Origin: Panagrolaimus kolymaensis | Taxonomy: Eukaryota > Nematoda > Chromadorea > Rhabditida > Panagrolaimidae | DNA: 64,000 nt | Assembly: GCA_028622995.1 (NCBI GenBank) | Contig: JAJQJQ010000058.1 | Span: 930,001 to 994,000, forward strand | Reading direction: 5' to 3' | Shown: positions 11,959 to 25,765 of the stretch, in pieces | How positions within the stretch are numbered: position 1 is the first letter of the stretch | Layout: each line of letters opens with the position of its first letter | The notes under the pieces: model-generated | Database searches by the model: none | Told to the model about the DNA's origin: nothing | What the model saw: the letters and a program-made list of their open reading frames with translations, nothing else | Position numbers and translations under genes: made by a program

Positions 11959-14900
11959 ATGGCCTCAAACAATTTTTCTATCTTTTTATTATTTTATTTC
12001 TTTATAATTTACGGTTTGGCTGATACGATTGATAACCCGAGTGACTATGGATCTTTAGCTGCGCAAAATGGGTGGTTAACATCGACAGGTAAAAAAAGAT
12101 GAAAGTTTAAAAAAATCCGTTAAAAATCATTTTGCAGCTTGTAAAACAATGTGGATGACATGTTATGGAAAGAGACCTGATGAAGGTATGTAAAAGAATA
12201 TAATTAAAAAGTTAAATAAGCTTATATCATAACAATTTTTAAGTATGCTACAAAATGATGAATGAAAGTTGCAAGGCAAAGCCAACCACAAAAATAACAA
12301 CAATGTCGCAAATCCCAGAAACAACCATAGTAACAGGTAATTATTATATTGTATTATTGCTTGAATAGAATCAAGCAACCTTGAGGTTTTCAACCCGACT
12401 TTTCGGACATTGAATCCAAGGTTAAATTTTTTTTTGAAAAACCGATTATCTAAAATTTAAATAATAATCTCAGACCTTAATAAAAATAGCCATATCGCTT
12501 GGCTACTAATTTTTGGTAGAAGTTCCACCAATTTTAATAAGTTTTCTCAAAGACCTGAAATTTTTCCCTTCCCCTAAATTTATTTTTCGACTGATTCTGG
12601 AACTTATATCCAAGGTTGGATTATTAAGCTACAAAGCATTAAAGCAGCCAAATCCTTACATAAATAAAAAAAGTTACATACTTTTCTCAGTTTAGTGTTT
12701 TTTCTTACTGAAATTTTAACATAAAATTATCCATGAAAATAAAAATTTTACTCATTTTTTTGGTTTCAAACTTAAATTTAAGAATTTTTATGCAGTGTCG
12801 ATTTATATTTCATAACCTGAAATATGTATATTTTGTTTGCCCTTTTTCGGTTCAAAAAAATTTATTTATCTAAAAAATCTCCCTCTTTAAGTTTAAATAT
12901 ATTTTTTGCTTTTTTAAAGGTTTTTCTTCCTTTTTTATTATCATTCATTTTGAATATTTTTTTATTATTGTTTTCTAACAAACTTATAACACCAGGAACA
13001 GTCATCGAAACGACCACCATTTCTGATATTGGTGATTTAACTTCAAATAGCCAAGCCGGTTTCTCTTCTTCGCCCACCAGTTCGGTCAATCCCTTGTCTT
13101 CATCTTCGATGAGTGCCACGGCACCAATTTTTTCTACTAATTCTTTGTCAACTTCAAAATTGATTGAAAAAAATACACCAACGTCGATGACTGGTTCAAA
13201 TGAAAATGTTGAAAGTAAAAGTGATTATATTTCGTCAACATTGGACCAAGCAGATTTATCATCAGAGAGCTCGATTCGTCCTTTACAATCTTCAAGTTCT
13301 TTCCCATTTTCGAAACAAAATATTCAAAGCTCAACGGAAGCAAATTCACCTATCACAACTTCAAGCAGCGGTGAAGAATTGAGTTCAACGGTTTCGACTT
13401 TATCTTCGGAAGATAGTAAACAAAGTGGTTCATCATCAAACTTAGCATCTGTTAAAACTTCTGTGGCTTTTGAAAAATTTACTACCGGAGAACAATCTCA
13501 AATGTCAAGCATTAGTAACGAATATTTTCCTTCCGCAACAATGGAATATGAGGTTTCAAGCAAAAAATCTTTCGTAGAATCTACTACCGGAAAACTTTCT
13601 ACTTCTCCTGCAAAGGGAATGACGACAAGCTTTGATCAAACAAAAGCGACGACAGTAAATAACAAATTGAGCAGTATTGGTAAATCTATAGAATCAGGTT
13701 CAATTACGACTATGGAATCTAAAATCATCGATCCAATCATGGATTTAACATCGCAAGCTGAATCCATCACAACTCCTCTCATGACCGTTAATAATTTACA
13801 TAGTAGCACGGATTTCAAATCGTCAAGTTCTTCAAAATTGATTAGTACAAGTTTATTAGATACAACTATGCCTTTTGATAAAATGCCATTGTCCAGCAAC
13901 ACTCAAATAATTGCTACTACTCCAAAAGAAACTCAAGATAAAGTTAGCAGCTCAATTTCGTCAAGCTTATCGCCTTCTCAATTTCCTACTTCTTCGAGTT
14001 TACCTTCTTCCAAACTTTCTACGCCAGTTCAATCTTCGACAAGTTCGAATGAAATTTCAACGCTTAGCGCCGCAGCTAATTCATTGAATTTGAAAACTTC
14101 ACATGATTTTAAAAGTTCGGATTCAATTAGCTCAAGTCAGAGTTCGTCAATTAGCTCAACTGAAGATTCGAAATTTCTTACTTCATCGCCAGAAATAAAG
14201 ACCACTGGAATCAAAATTTTACGATCGACGAAAACTAAAATGCCATCAGTTAGCTCCTCTTCAATTTCGGTAACACCAACGCCTGTTCCTTTGATTACCG
14301 ATGATAAACTTATTAATTCAATGTCTTCATTGACAACATTGAAAGAAATTCCAAATTCAAAAAAATACTCCTCCACTGAAAGATTAAAATTATTTTCATC
14401 TTCTTTGCCACAAAGTCAAGAAGCAACAACCGAATCTGAAATTAATTCCATTTCTACGACGCCACAAAATACTAATTTGCAAAGTGAAACCACTAATGCT
14501 CTCAAAGCTTCCATACATCCTCTTGAATTTCAAAATACAGCAACAACATTCGAAATTCCTTTGAAAAGTTCGGATTCTACGACAACACCATTTTTGACTG
14601 GCACGACGACTTCGGAATCAATTATTAAAACTTCAATTGATCCAAGTATTATTAAATCAAGTAGCGGGTTCACTCCTTCTTTGACTTCACAAAAATCAAG
14701 TTCAAATTCTGTAACTTTTGTTAATTCTCATACAACTCTCACGGTTACTGAAAGCACCCAAGGATCAAGAAATTTGATTACAACTCCAAATAATAATAAT
14801 CCCATCTCTGAAACAACAATTAGTAATTCGGATGGTGATAAATCAAGTACATTAACTCAACCTTCATCACCTTCATTAATTAATAATAATTTTGCTACTT

Positions 14901-17900
14901 CTACTGTCACTAATTATCCTAGTCAGAGTAATAGTTTTTCAAGTTTGGAATTGAAATCATCGGATGCTACTAAAAATTATGAATCACCATTGCAAAGTTC
15001 GAGTCGCATTTCAACTGCAAACATTAATCCCACTGTTGGACCCACTTTCACTTCAACTGAAGGTGAGATGGATGATGTAACAAGCAGCAAAATTTATACT
15101 GAATTTACAAAACCTGTCGTTGAAAATCATGAAAGTAGTTCAGCGCTTCAAACGACAACGAAAATTATTAACCCCACTTCAGCTGTAAGTGGTGACGTTT
15201 CCACCAAATCTCGAATTAATTATGATTTTCCAAGTCAATCAAGTAATTATTTTAAATATCCGACGACAAAAACAACGAATAATTTAGTTGTTACTTCAAC
15301 GAGCTCTCAAACTTTACAAGAACAAGAAATGTCATCGACATCAGCTATTTCTTCTCCTCAAAGTCGACGAAGCACGGATGTAACAACGACGAAATCAATG
15401 GAAAATGAGATGACGACAACTAATAGTAAATTGGCTGTAACAACATTGAAAAATGAAGCAAATATTGACCATACTTTTAAAACTACGACGAGTCATGCTC
15501 CTGCCGTTTTTGATACTACAAATACATATTCGATGGATGATAAAGAACGAACAAGTATTAAATTGCATGATATTGAAGTAACTATTAAAGATATTGATAC
15601 AACTCTTCAAACTAAAGTTATTATACCTTCACATCCAACTCGCGGATCAACGGTTGAAAAAAATATTAAAGCTAATACTGAAGAATTAAATACTCCGAGT
15701 CCAACAACTAATAGTGGTGACACTTCTGTATCGAATAATTTTAATTTACCTTTTGAAAAAGTTTCCACAAAAACTGATGAATTATTGATGAGCACGAAAA
15801 AGATTGAAAATAAAATCCCATTGACTAAAACGAGCGCTTTAGAATCAACTGAAGCAAGTACGTGTATAGCGGCTGAAAAAATGACCACTTCTAAATTTAT
15901 TGATTTAACTTTATTACCACAAAAGCAAACGGATACTTCTGATTCAGGAGAAGCAATTCAATTAACGAGTGAAGTCTCCTCACATAAAACTACTTCTGTA
16001 AATTTGGTCGAAAGTGAAACTTCAAGAATTCCTTTTTTAACAAAAGAAAGTTCTTTGATTAAACCAACAACAACAATCTCTCCGACGAGTGATAGCAGCA
16101 AAATTCAAATGACTTCGGGATTTCCAATTGCACAACAATCTTCTTTTAAAACGATAACCGACAGTGAAACTCCAAAAGTTGGAAGTACAGAACCAATTTC
16201 AAGGACTAAATTTTCTTCCGCTAATAGTTTTATTAATTCTTATACATCTCCAACTAGTGATTCAAAAATTATTTATTCGAGCTCTCCAAAAGCAAGTACT
16301 GAAGTTATTATTGATGCAACAACAAGCTCAATGAAGACTAACACCATTAAAGCTATTAATGAAGTTGAAGATATTACAACACAATCAAGTTTTAAATATT
16401 CAGTTACTACTCTTTCTGGAAATAATAATTATGATAGTTCTTCAATGAAAATTGAAACTGTTAAAGAAACACAAATTGCAAATTTTCCAACTTCGAAATC
16501 TGGCAGCACATTGGATCAATCTTCTAAACCATCTCGAGAATTTACAACAACAATGATGGAAGGAGAAACTACCACCAAATTAGGAGAAGAACGAATAGTA
16601 GTAACAATTGCGGCATCAATGACGACGACGGATATTAGTGATTTTGAAACTATTATTACTGAACAACAACAAGTTTCTGATCAACTTAATACTAAAACTT
16701 CTAAAGATGAAATGCAAACTCATTCACAAAATTCATTTAAATTCATCACAAATCAACTAAATACTCTTTCATTGATTGTTGGAAATGAAGCAACGACGCA
16801 AACACCAGGATCAGAAAGTTCATCGATAAAGACTGCAGCAATGCCACTTGAACATACAATTCTTTCTTCGACGATGGATGAAGGCAGCACTTCTCAAAGC
16901 CATACTACCAAACAAGGCAAAAATAAACTTTCTACTCAAGCAGCCTCTAAATATGCAACTTCCGTTGTTGTTACAAATGAAGAAGCCACAGATTCAAATA
17001 AATTTGTTACAATCGAAACTTCAAAATATGCTCAAGCTTCTGAACCACATGCAATAACCAATCAAGCAGTTATTGATCAAAGTTTATCCACATTGAAATC
17101 GAAATTCGAAATGCCATCCACTGAAAGAAGTATTATTTCAAAGGTTTCTTCAGAAGCTTCGACAATGGCTACACCAAAAGTTATCGAAACAAATGATGCA
17201 AAATTAAATACTGCCGCTTCTTTGACCGACGACCAAAGTTCAAAAGTTTATTCTTCTAAAGCTGAATATTCGACTGAAAATGCTAAAACAAGTCAGGTTT
17301 CAAACATTGGAACAACTACAATGCCTGAAACTTCGCCCTTTGAAATTTTATCGGAAATTACAAGTTCGAAAACACCATTCGCGATTACAACTTTACCGGA
17401 TAAACCTGAATCAAAATCTACGGCTGCCATGACTAAAAATAAATTAACTGAAACCCCATTTTTTGATAATGGTAAAACAACGGAAACCAATACATACTCA
17501 TCCTCCTCGTCGCCTCTTAGCTCAGCTGCAAAATTCACAAATTCTGAATTGGCTTCGCTTTCCACTGCCACATTGCCATCTTCAATTTCCTCATCCACCT
17601 CATTGCCTGCTACAACAAACTCATCTTGTGATACCACTGTCACCTGTCCTAAAGGATTTGTTGAAGGCTTCCAATCTTGTTTCCGATTGATTGAATCTTC
17701 ATCTTCTAAAGGAATGAGTTATAAAGGATTAGAAAAATTGTGCATGGCTTTTCGGGATGATGCTGTTATAGCATCAATGGTTGATTATGAAATGGAAGAA
17801 AATATTAAGTTATTTAAGCAATTAAGGTTCGTAACTTTATTTTGCAGCTTCATTATTTTTTTATTCCTCAAAAATACTAATAAAATTTTAGGGCTAATTC

Positions 17901-20900
17901 AAAATTAAATAAGAAATATGTTTTTACAAATGCGCTTGATAAAGATTTTGCTCTAGTGATTGAAATTGATAAACTTAATTATGGAAATAAAACGCATATT
18001 TTTGAATATTCAATTTTGAAAAAATCTCCACAATTTTCTGCTATTTGCCGTGTTGGAAGTAAGTTTTAATAATTATTTTTAAATTTCGTAAAAAAAAATT
18101 TTTGCATTTATCTGAGATTTCTATTAATTCTTAGAAGACACAAAAAAAAATCGACATATTTATTTTTGAAAATAAGAAATAAAAAATGCAATAAAAAATA
18201 ATTTATTTATTTGTTTTTCAGAAAATTGTAATAAATATGCCTGTGATTTAAACCAGTATATGAGTTCTCCAAGCGCCGAATTATTTGCTGTAAATAAAGG
18301 CACAAAAAGTTTGGCCATGCCTAATGAAACCATTACTGTATATTGTAATTTTGAAAAACCTGATAAAAATTTTGAAATTAAATGCGACCGCAAAGGTTAT
18401 TTTTTACCAGATGCTTCTACGATTAAAAATTGCACAAATGATGAAGGTAAAAATTTGTTTAATAATTTTTCAATAATTAGAAAAAAATTTAAAAACTATT
18501 AAAAACAATTTTTTTAGAACTTCCTGAAACTCAACCCACTGCCGCCTCCGAAAATATTTCTCCTCCAATGATTACAGCCAAAATGAGCACTGCCATGCCA
18601 AATCAAGGTAAAAAAATTTTGCAAATTTGAAGAAAAAAAAGTGTAATAATTTTTTTATTTTTTACAGATAATTCACAAATGACAACTCCGAATACACTAG
18701 AGCCAGAAAATATTAAATTTGATATAAACTCTTGCAATGAATGCTCCTCCGAAAACACAGTTTCGTGCAGTCAAAATAAAAATGGAATCATAGCTTGCAA
18801 TTGTGATGAATTGCATTCCGGCAAAACTTGCAACCTTGCAATCGATTTTTGTAGAAATTTAACTTGCTTGAATAGCGGAAAAGCTGTTAGTAAATATTTA
18901 ACTTCTTGCTCATGCGTTTGTACTTCTGAGTATTTTGGTGATCGTTGTGAAATTGATTTTTATAATGGTTCCTACGCTGAAGTTTATAATCGACCTGAGC
19001 AAGGAATGACGGTAACTCAATTTATTGCGGCTATGATGAATATGGGTTTTACATTTGGATCAGGATTGGAAAGAATGGACGTAAGTTATATTTTATTTTT
19101 TTAAATTTATTGTTATTATTGATTTTTTTCGTTTTTGAGATTCAAAAATTTGACTGATTTTTTTTTAAATCTTTTTTTTAAAGGACCAATGTTGTTCCAA
19201 GGATTTTTTAGAAGATTTTCGTATTTATCTAAAATAGCTTTTATAAAAGAAACGCATATTTCGAAGTACATATCTTCGAAATTCCAAAAAACTAAAAATC
19301 ATTCTAAACTTTTTTTTACTCGAATTTGGTTCATTTTGAGGTTTCTAAAGTATCTGTTTATAAAAAACTCGAGTACGATTCTTTTAATTTTTTTCTTTGG
19401 CTTTGAACCGAATTTTTATTCTTAGACTCTAGCCACGAAAATTATTTATTTAAAATTTCTAAAAATTACAATTTTTCTTTTAAAAAAATTGATTAGCTTA
19501 ATTTTCAAATATTAAAGTAAAAACTATTACATTTTTTTTAGATACCCATCGAAGCCTGCCGAAATCTTATTACTGTAATGGTAGCATTCGCTAATTTTTG
19601 TAAGATTTTTTGTGCGGTGCCTTTCTCTCCTAACCATGAAGATATGGATTATTGTAATATGTTTTTTTGGGGATCAGCAACATTTTTTATTTATTCTTTA
19701 ACATTAATGTGTGCTGAATCCATGATATCTTTAAATATAATTACGGGTCGTTGGAATAATCTTTTCCATCGCCAGTGTGAAAATCGTGAAAACAAAACAA
19801 TTAGTTTGATAGTAAGTAATTTTTTTTAAGTTTTTTAAACTTCAAAAATTTTGAATTCTAAAAAATTAAATGATTTTTTATTTAAATGTTTAAATTTTTT
19901 TTAGAAATTCCACTTTTGGATATTTATTTTTGCCTTTATTCCAATCATAATTCTTTGGAATAGCTCATCCACTTTGATATCATTTAAAAGTTGCATGGGA
20001 ACCATGAATTATTTTGTAAATGATTCAAATGAATTAAATATTGGCGCCGTAATGTATTCTTTTATTATTGGGCTTTACACTTTATTCGCCTGCACCCTTG
20101 GCCTAATTGCTCGAATGAAAATGTAAGTCAAGATTTTTTAAAACTTTTTATTTAAGTTTTAATATCAAACTTTATTTTTCTATCAAATTTTATTTTTAAA
20201 ATACTTAAATATTAGAATTTTTTGGTGCTAAAACGAATTATACTTTTTCGATCAAAAACCTTTTAAATATTTTTAAGTTTTTTGTTTTTAAACATCAATG
20301 ATTTTAATAATTAAATCCCGCAAAAATTAAAACAAGAAAGATTTATTTAATTTAATTGCAAATTTTTTTTAGAAATGTACCTCAATATGAAATTCGAAAG
20401 CGGCAACAAATTATGGCATCAGGGCCTTACGCATACGGCAAGCAAATCTACCCAGTGGAATTCTCTGTTCGTTATTGCTTGCCTGTCCTTCGGCCACTTT
20501 TCCTATCCGCTGCCTGGATGAGCGCCATATATTCACGGGAGACTTTAACCTTTTACGCCTCGGCCATCGCAACGGGTATCTCAGGAATCCATGGTTTTGT
20601 TAATTTCATTCAAAGCCAAACAACTACAGCGCAAGTAAGGAAAAATTATTAAATTTCTAAAACTTAAATTTTATTATTTAAATTTAAAAATATTTTAGTG
20701 CATGGATTCTACCATTGAAACTGGAATAACTTTGCCTAGTTGGATGCCTCGATTTATTTCAAGATTATGGCCTCGATATAATACAGTCACCTTACAGACA
20801 CGGGATGAAATTCTTCGCATTTGCGACCCAAAACAATGGAAAGAAGAAAAGGAGGAAAGAGTAAGAAATATTTATTGATTTTTTTAGGACTTTTTTGTTG

Positions 20901-23114
20901 TTTGTTTTGAATTTTAGCGTTTTTTTCCAAAACTTAAAAAAACATTTTCTGATATTTTTTGCAACGCAATTAGTTTTAATATTTTTAAAATTTAAATTAC
21001 CATAGAAAATTTTAAAAAGTAAATACTTTTTGGTTGGACTAAATTTTTTTAAAGGTTTATCATTTCCAAATTATGAAGTTTTTAATTTTCAATGGTTCAC
21101 TTTTTTCTGATATCAAAATTTCCTTTGAACTTTTTTCTCTCTCTCAAACATATCTTCAAAAATTTATTTATTTAGATAATTTTTCGCCTTTCAAAAAGAT
21201 CCTTCTTTTTGGGTAAAATTTTCTAAAATTGCGCTAAACTTAATTAACAAATATTTTTTTTACTCATTTCTTATTTATTCTTTTTATATATATATATTTT
21301 ATTTTAGGCTGCACAACAACATCCAGATACTCCTCGAATTCGTTACCCGATTCCATTTGAGGAACACATTGAACGCGATGGTCCACTTCCATATCGAGTT
21401 ATTACTATGGGTTTTAGATTTGGAATATTTAGATATGAAATGGATCCATATGCTTATGACTTATCTTTATTAAAGCGTACAATACCTATGGAGCTCCTAA
21501 AGCTTTTCAAAACTAATTGGACCTTGATATATTTAGAAAATCGAGCAAATGGGCTTTTAAGATATGAATCCATGGCTCAAGTTTTGATGGAAATTAAAAA
21601 AAGTCATTTGGCTGCCATTTATATTCCACATAGCCGAATTGTGGCATTATTTAAAAATTTTATGGCAAATATGACGCATATCGATCAACTCCAAATTAGA
21701 AATCCCGGTAGCCGCCACGAAATTAATGTTGAGGCACAAGTAAGGAATATTTTTTTCAATAAAAACTTTTAGAAAAATAAACTTTTTTTAAATTTAAATT
21801 TCTTCAGTAATTTTTTTTTGCAAAAAATGTAAAAATTGTAAAATTTACACAGATTTTTCTTCACTTTTTGAAAATTTGACAGTTTTTTAACACAAAAAAC
21901 ATTGATTTCTGAATATAAAATTTTATTTAATGAAACAAAAAAGAATTATTATTTTTTATTTCTAATTATTTAATATATATTGAGCAAAATTTCGTTTCTA
22001 GAAAGTTTTCCATCGTGGAATTGAAATGCTTAAACTTCAAATGGCCAAACATATTGATGTTCTTAAATGCTCTGGTAATGGAAATTCTGAATGGATTTCA
22101 AGTCAATACTGCAAAGCTGATCCACTTTTGACTGAAGATAAACAGCAAAAGATTTATGATATGTTGGATTCAATTTGTAATGGAATAACGCAAGAAGATA
22201 TTTTTAATGGTCAGTAAAAAAGTTTTAAAAATTTTCCATTTGATTTTTTTGGTTTTTATTTACGGCGAAAAAACTAAAAAAAAACCCTTCATAAATTCAT
22301 TATTTTGGAACCTTTTTTTCGAACACGAAAGTTTTGTTTTTTATGATTTTGGTTTATTTTTAACTTAAAACCCAAAAAGTAAAAAAACTTGGGAAATAAA
22401 AAAGTGAATACCAAAACCAAAATCAAGGTTTTTAGTTTTAGAGCAAATTTTTCAATATTATTTTTTATTAAAATTTAAATTTAGAAAAATTCGGCGCTCA
22501 AAACAATAATGATAATTTCCCAGGAGCAGCATACATAGTCGCTAATGATAATAATCGTGACATTGAAGCCAATATTGGCGCAGCTCCGGTTGTACGAGAA
22601 GTTGCTCCACAAAATAGAATAAATAATTCCATGTTCAACGTCGCATATAACCACGATTTTCAAAATAATGTTTTTGATCCATTGATTGAAGAAACTTTGG
22701 AACCCGCACAAGAAAATAATGTCGCCGATGCTCAAATTAAACCATTTAGCCTCCATCAATTTTTGCTTAATGAGCGAAGGCCCAACTTCGTGGGCCCAAG
22801 ATCATATGGAAATCAAATCCCTCCAGGAATAAATTTACTTCAATACACTGCCTTTTATTGGCAGGCAAGTTAACTTTTTATTTAAAAAAAAATTTTTTTG
22901 CTTATTTGTTTCATAAAAAAAAAATTTATATCTCCATTTTAAGGAGATCAATGACGCCGTTTGGAATAATCTCGAAGATCTTGCCAACCTTGAACTAATT
23001 AAAACCAATGAAAGTAAGTCTCTTTTTTTTAAAAATCGCTGTTTTTTGAATATTCTTAATAATCAATTTTCTTTTATAGATCTTCTTCGTCAATTTGAAA
23101 AATATGTCACTTAA
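11959..23114 (+). CDS. Giant mucin/C-type-lectin/EGF multipass membrane protein
   Basis: Seventeen exons stay in phase from ATG 11959 to TAA 23114 (about 2,677 residues): 11959-12088, 12138-12185, 12244-12336, 12996-17826, 17892-18058, 18222-18446, 18518-18607, 18668-19080, 19542-19811, 19905-20122, 20373-20634, 20699-20860, 21308-21739, 22002-22209, 22485-22864, 22944-23013, 23080-23114. Order: signal peptide (FSIFLLFYFFIIYGLA); a four-Cys knot; ~1,540 Ser/Thr-rich residues, a mucin stalk, in one 4.8 kb exon; C-type-lectin-like start (CPKGFVEGFQSCFRL, E-x-I); sushi-like four-Cys module; two EGF-like units (CNCDELHSGKTC, CVCTSEYFGDRC); then six or seven hydrophobic helices with RYCLPVLRPLFLSAAWM; then ~400 mostly polar residues. 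The plan resembles adhesion GPCRs but I saw no GPS cleavage motif. The intron after exon 15 uses a GC donor (CAG|GCAAGT). The Met at 12824 is inside an intron. Confidence 0.75.
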
Positions 23115-23489
23115 CATTTTATGCTGACTAATTATTACTTCTAAATTCCAACATGCAAATCTAATATTTAATTCGAGTAAAGCTTTGGAAGATAAATGAT
23201 AAAAAATTTTATTATTTAAAAAGTTTGATATTTTTTATAAAATTTCTTAAATACATATTTGTTTTTTTTTATTACTATAAAAAATTGTGATGCCATGTCT
23301 ATAAAATAGCTTTAATAATAAACATTTACTTCTTATTACCTATCTGTGTTAGAATGCAAAAACAAAAAAAAAACAATATATATAAATTCATAAAAATAAA
23401 TAACTGATAGAAAGAAGAAAAAAAATTTATAGAAAAGCAAGACAAATTTTTTTCCTTCAGATCTTAAATTTTGAAAGCACAAAAAAGGG
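23115..23489. other. Convergent 3' ends
   Basis: Short AT-rich spacer between the mucin gene (+) and the serpin (-); AATAAA words near 23320 and 23393 (+) fit poly(A) signals. No exon seen. Confidence 0.4.
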
Positions 23490-25059
23490 TTAATTAAAAA
23501 ATGTTCCAATAAAATAAATATTTTTTTCTTTATCTGCTATAAAATAAAGAAATGGATGATCAGCATTAAATTTAAAAGGCTCTTCTCGCCAAAGCGTTGC
23601 AGACTGATAGTAGATTAAAAGTCCAGTGGCTGCAGCAGCTTTAGTTCCTTCTTCATCCACCTAAAAATAAAAATATATATATTTAAAAAGCTATAGAGAA
23701 AAGTTTTTTTGGAGATGCAAATAAGATAGAGACTCCATAAAAAATGATTTGACAAAAATCTCACTATTCTCAAAACATTTTTTATTTGTGCTTACTTTGA
23801 TAACAGCTTTATGAATTACATCAGAAACACAAATATCTTTATCACAACAAATTCCAGAAAAATCTGCAAGGTTTTCATTAAAGGCATCCTATATTCTCAA
23901 ATGTTTTAATGCAGCATTCAAATTAAAATATGACTCATATTCAAATTTTGGAAAGATAATATATCCAACTTTACGAACTGCATTTGACATTAAATACAAT
24001 AATTCAGAAATATCGATGTTTTGTAATAATGATTGCAAACCAAATTTTTCATTTGGTAAAAGAATATTCATGCAAAATGAATTGTTTTGATAACGAATTT
24101 CAAGAAACTGATATTCATCATTGGAATGATATCGAAACATTTCTTGCAAAGACATCATTGAAACCTATAAAAAATAATCCGGAATATTTAAATTTTTAGC
24201 TTACGAAAAAAATAATTTCGTTTAAAAGATTTCAGATAATTTTTTTTCAAAACAGAATTTTACACAAGAAAATTGATTCTCAAAATCAAAAAAAATTATA
24301 GAGTTGGCAATTTTTAAAAAAATTAATAAAAAATATGTATTTGAGTACCTCTTTCGAAACGTTTGGAGCAGAAAAAAACATAGATTTTTCTCTTATAAAA
24401 TCAAATTTTTTTCGCCATTTTTTCTCAAATTTTAATGCATTTACAAGAATAATTTTAGTATGTTCCTTAATAATTTCAGGGTGGATAAAATCTTTTATTT
24501 CATTATCAGTTGATTCCTCAACGAATTTATTGATTTCCTAAAAAAAAATAAAATCTTCCATTTTGTTGATAAAGAAATAAATTTACATCGGCTGTTTCTT
24601 GGCTTTTGGAGAAATCAGCGAGTTGAAAATTTCCTTCAAAGTATTTTTGAATTGCATTTTTGTATGATTCAAATATTTTCAAATCTTTCGCATAATAAAC
24701 TTTATTTGCTATTTTAACTGCGTTGTTGCGATTCTTAAAAATATTGGAATAATGTTTGTGAATTTCATCAGCGTTTTCACCTAAAAAAAATTTTGTTGAA
24801 AGACCTCAAATTAATAAATTAGATTTTTTATAAAAAAAATTTTTTTAATATTTAATTTTTTCTTTTTAAACAAACCTTTTGCGATAGCATTTTGAATTTC
24901 TTTAGCAGTGTTATTTTTAGCTCCAATTAAAACCATATCCAATGCAATCGAAATAGAAAGAGGCGAAATAATTGTGGATTTGGATAATCCATTTTGTTCT
25001 CGAAGTAAATCAAACGCAAAATTTGTTGCTGCTTGAGTTGATAACATTTTGAAATACAA
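23490..25059 (-). pseudogene. Serpin with a premature TAG
   Basis: Five exons on the minus strand join in phase (25059-24876, 24780-24587, 24537-24349, 24164-23796, 23660-23490) to 368 codons, a normal serpin length. Serpin hallmarks: FAFDLLRE near the start, TIISPLSISIALDMVLIGAK (helix B), IILVNALKFEKKW (s3A region), the FNADHPFLYFI ending, and the reactive-loop hinge VDEEGTKAAAATG, which is the small-residue hinge of inhibitory serpins. No obvious secretion signal, so an intracellular clade-B-like protein is likely. In exon 4 the frame meets TAG at 23889-23891, between LKHLRI and DAFNENLADFSGI, a conserved core position; translation would stop before the reactive loop. No intron can remove it without losing core strands. 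Either a young pseudogene, an allele, or a sequence error. Confidence 0.8.
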
Positions 25060-25765
25060 AATTCTTAATTGAAAAATATTTTAAGAATGGTTTTTTGGCT
25101 GAAAACAACCACCAAATTTTTTATTTTTAATTTTGATGAAATCAGTCAAAGAAAAGAGGTTGTTGCAACAGAGTGAGTGGTAAAGACACGGCCGCAAACA
25201 CAAGATTTTATGTCACAACCATTTTTTTCCTTTAAAAAATGTTCATCCTATTTTTTTGAAAAGAAGCTAGAAACTATTTTTTCCATTCGTGTATGTTTTT
25301 GTTGTTTCCTTTAATTTGTTGCTTTTGTGAAAAACGCACTTTTCATTTCGTTTAACAAAAAGGGTGCGACTCATTTTTAACATTTTTTTCAAAAATAGCA
25401 ACAATAAAAATAAAAAAGAATGGACGCATCAATTTTTTTGATAGGATTATTATTTATTCCATTATCAATTGAAAATAAAAAATGGGATTCATAAATCAGC
25501 ACAAAACAGTCGTGTTTCTTTAAAGTTGTATTTAACGAATTTTTTTTACAAGTTAGTCAGAATGCTCCAAAAATTTACTTTTATCAACCAAAAAAAGGTT
25601 TCATTTAAATATATCAAATTTATGAAAACAAATGCTTTATAAAAAAAACTAAGAAAAAATGGTGAAAATAAAGGCTAACAAGAAAACAAAAACAGTAAAT
25701 AAAAATAAAATTTTTCTAAAGTATTAAAGCGTTTTTTTGCATGGTAAATAAATATCTGCTCAACT

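Noticed and set aside
12824..12995. Met at 12824 as start of the mucin protein
   Set aside because: It lies inside the intron ending CACCAG at 12995; upstream exons with a signal peptide join in phase, and the extra residues are basic/hydrophobic and unlike the mucin.
19135..19425. 96-codon frame within the intron before the TM region
   Set aside because: Flanking exons join in phase without it and its composition is that of AT-rich intron.
23889..23891. TAG as part of an intron acceptor in the serpin
   Set aside because: ATATAG looks like an acceptor, but the only nearby GT donor would remove conserved serpin core strands and break the frame.
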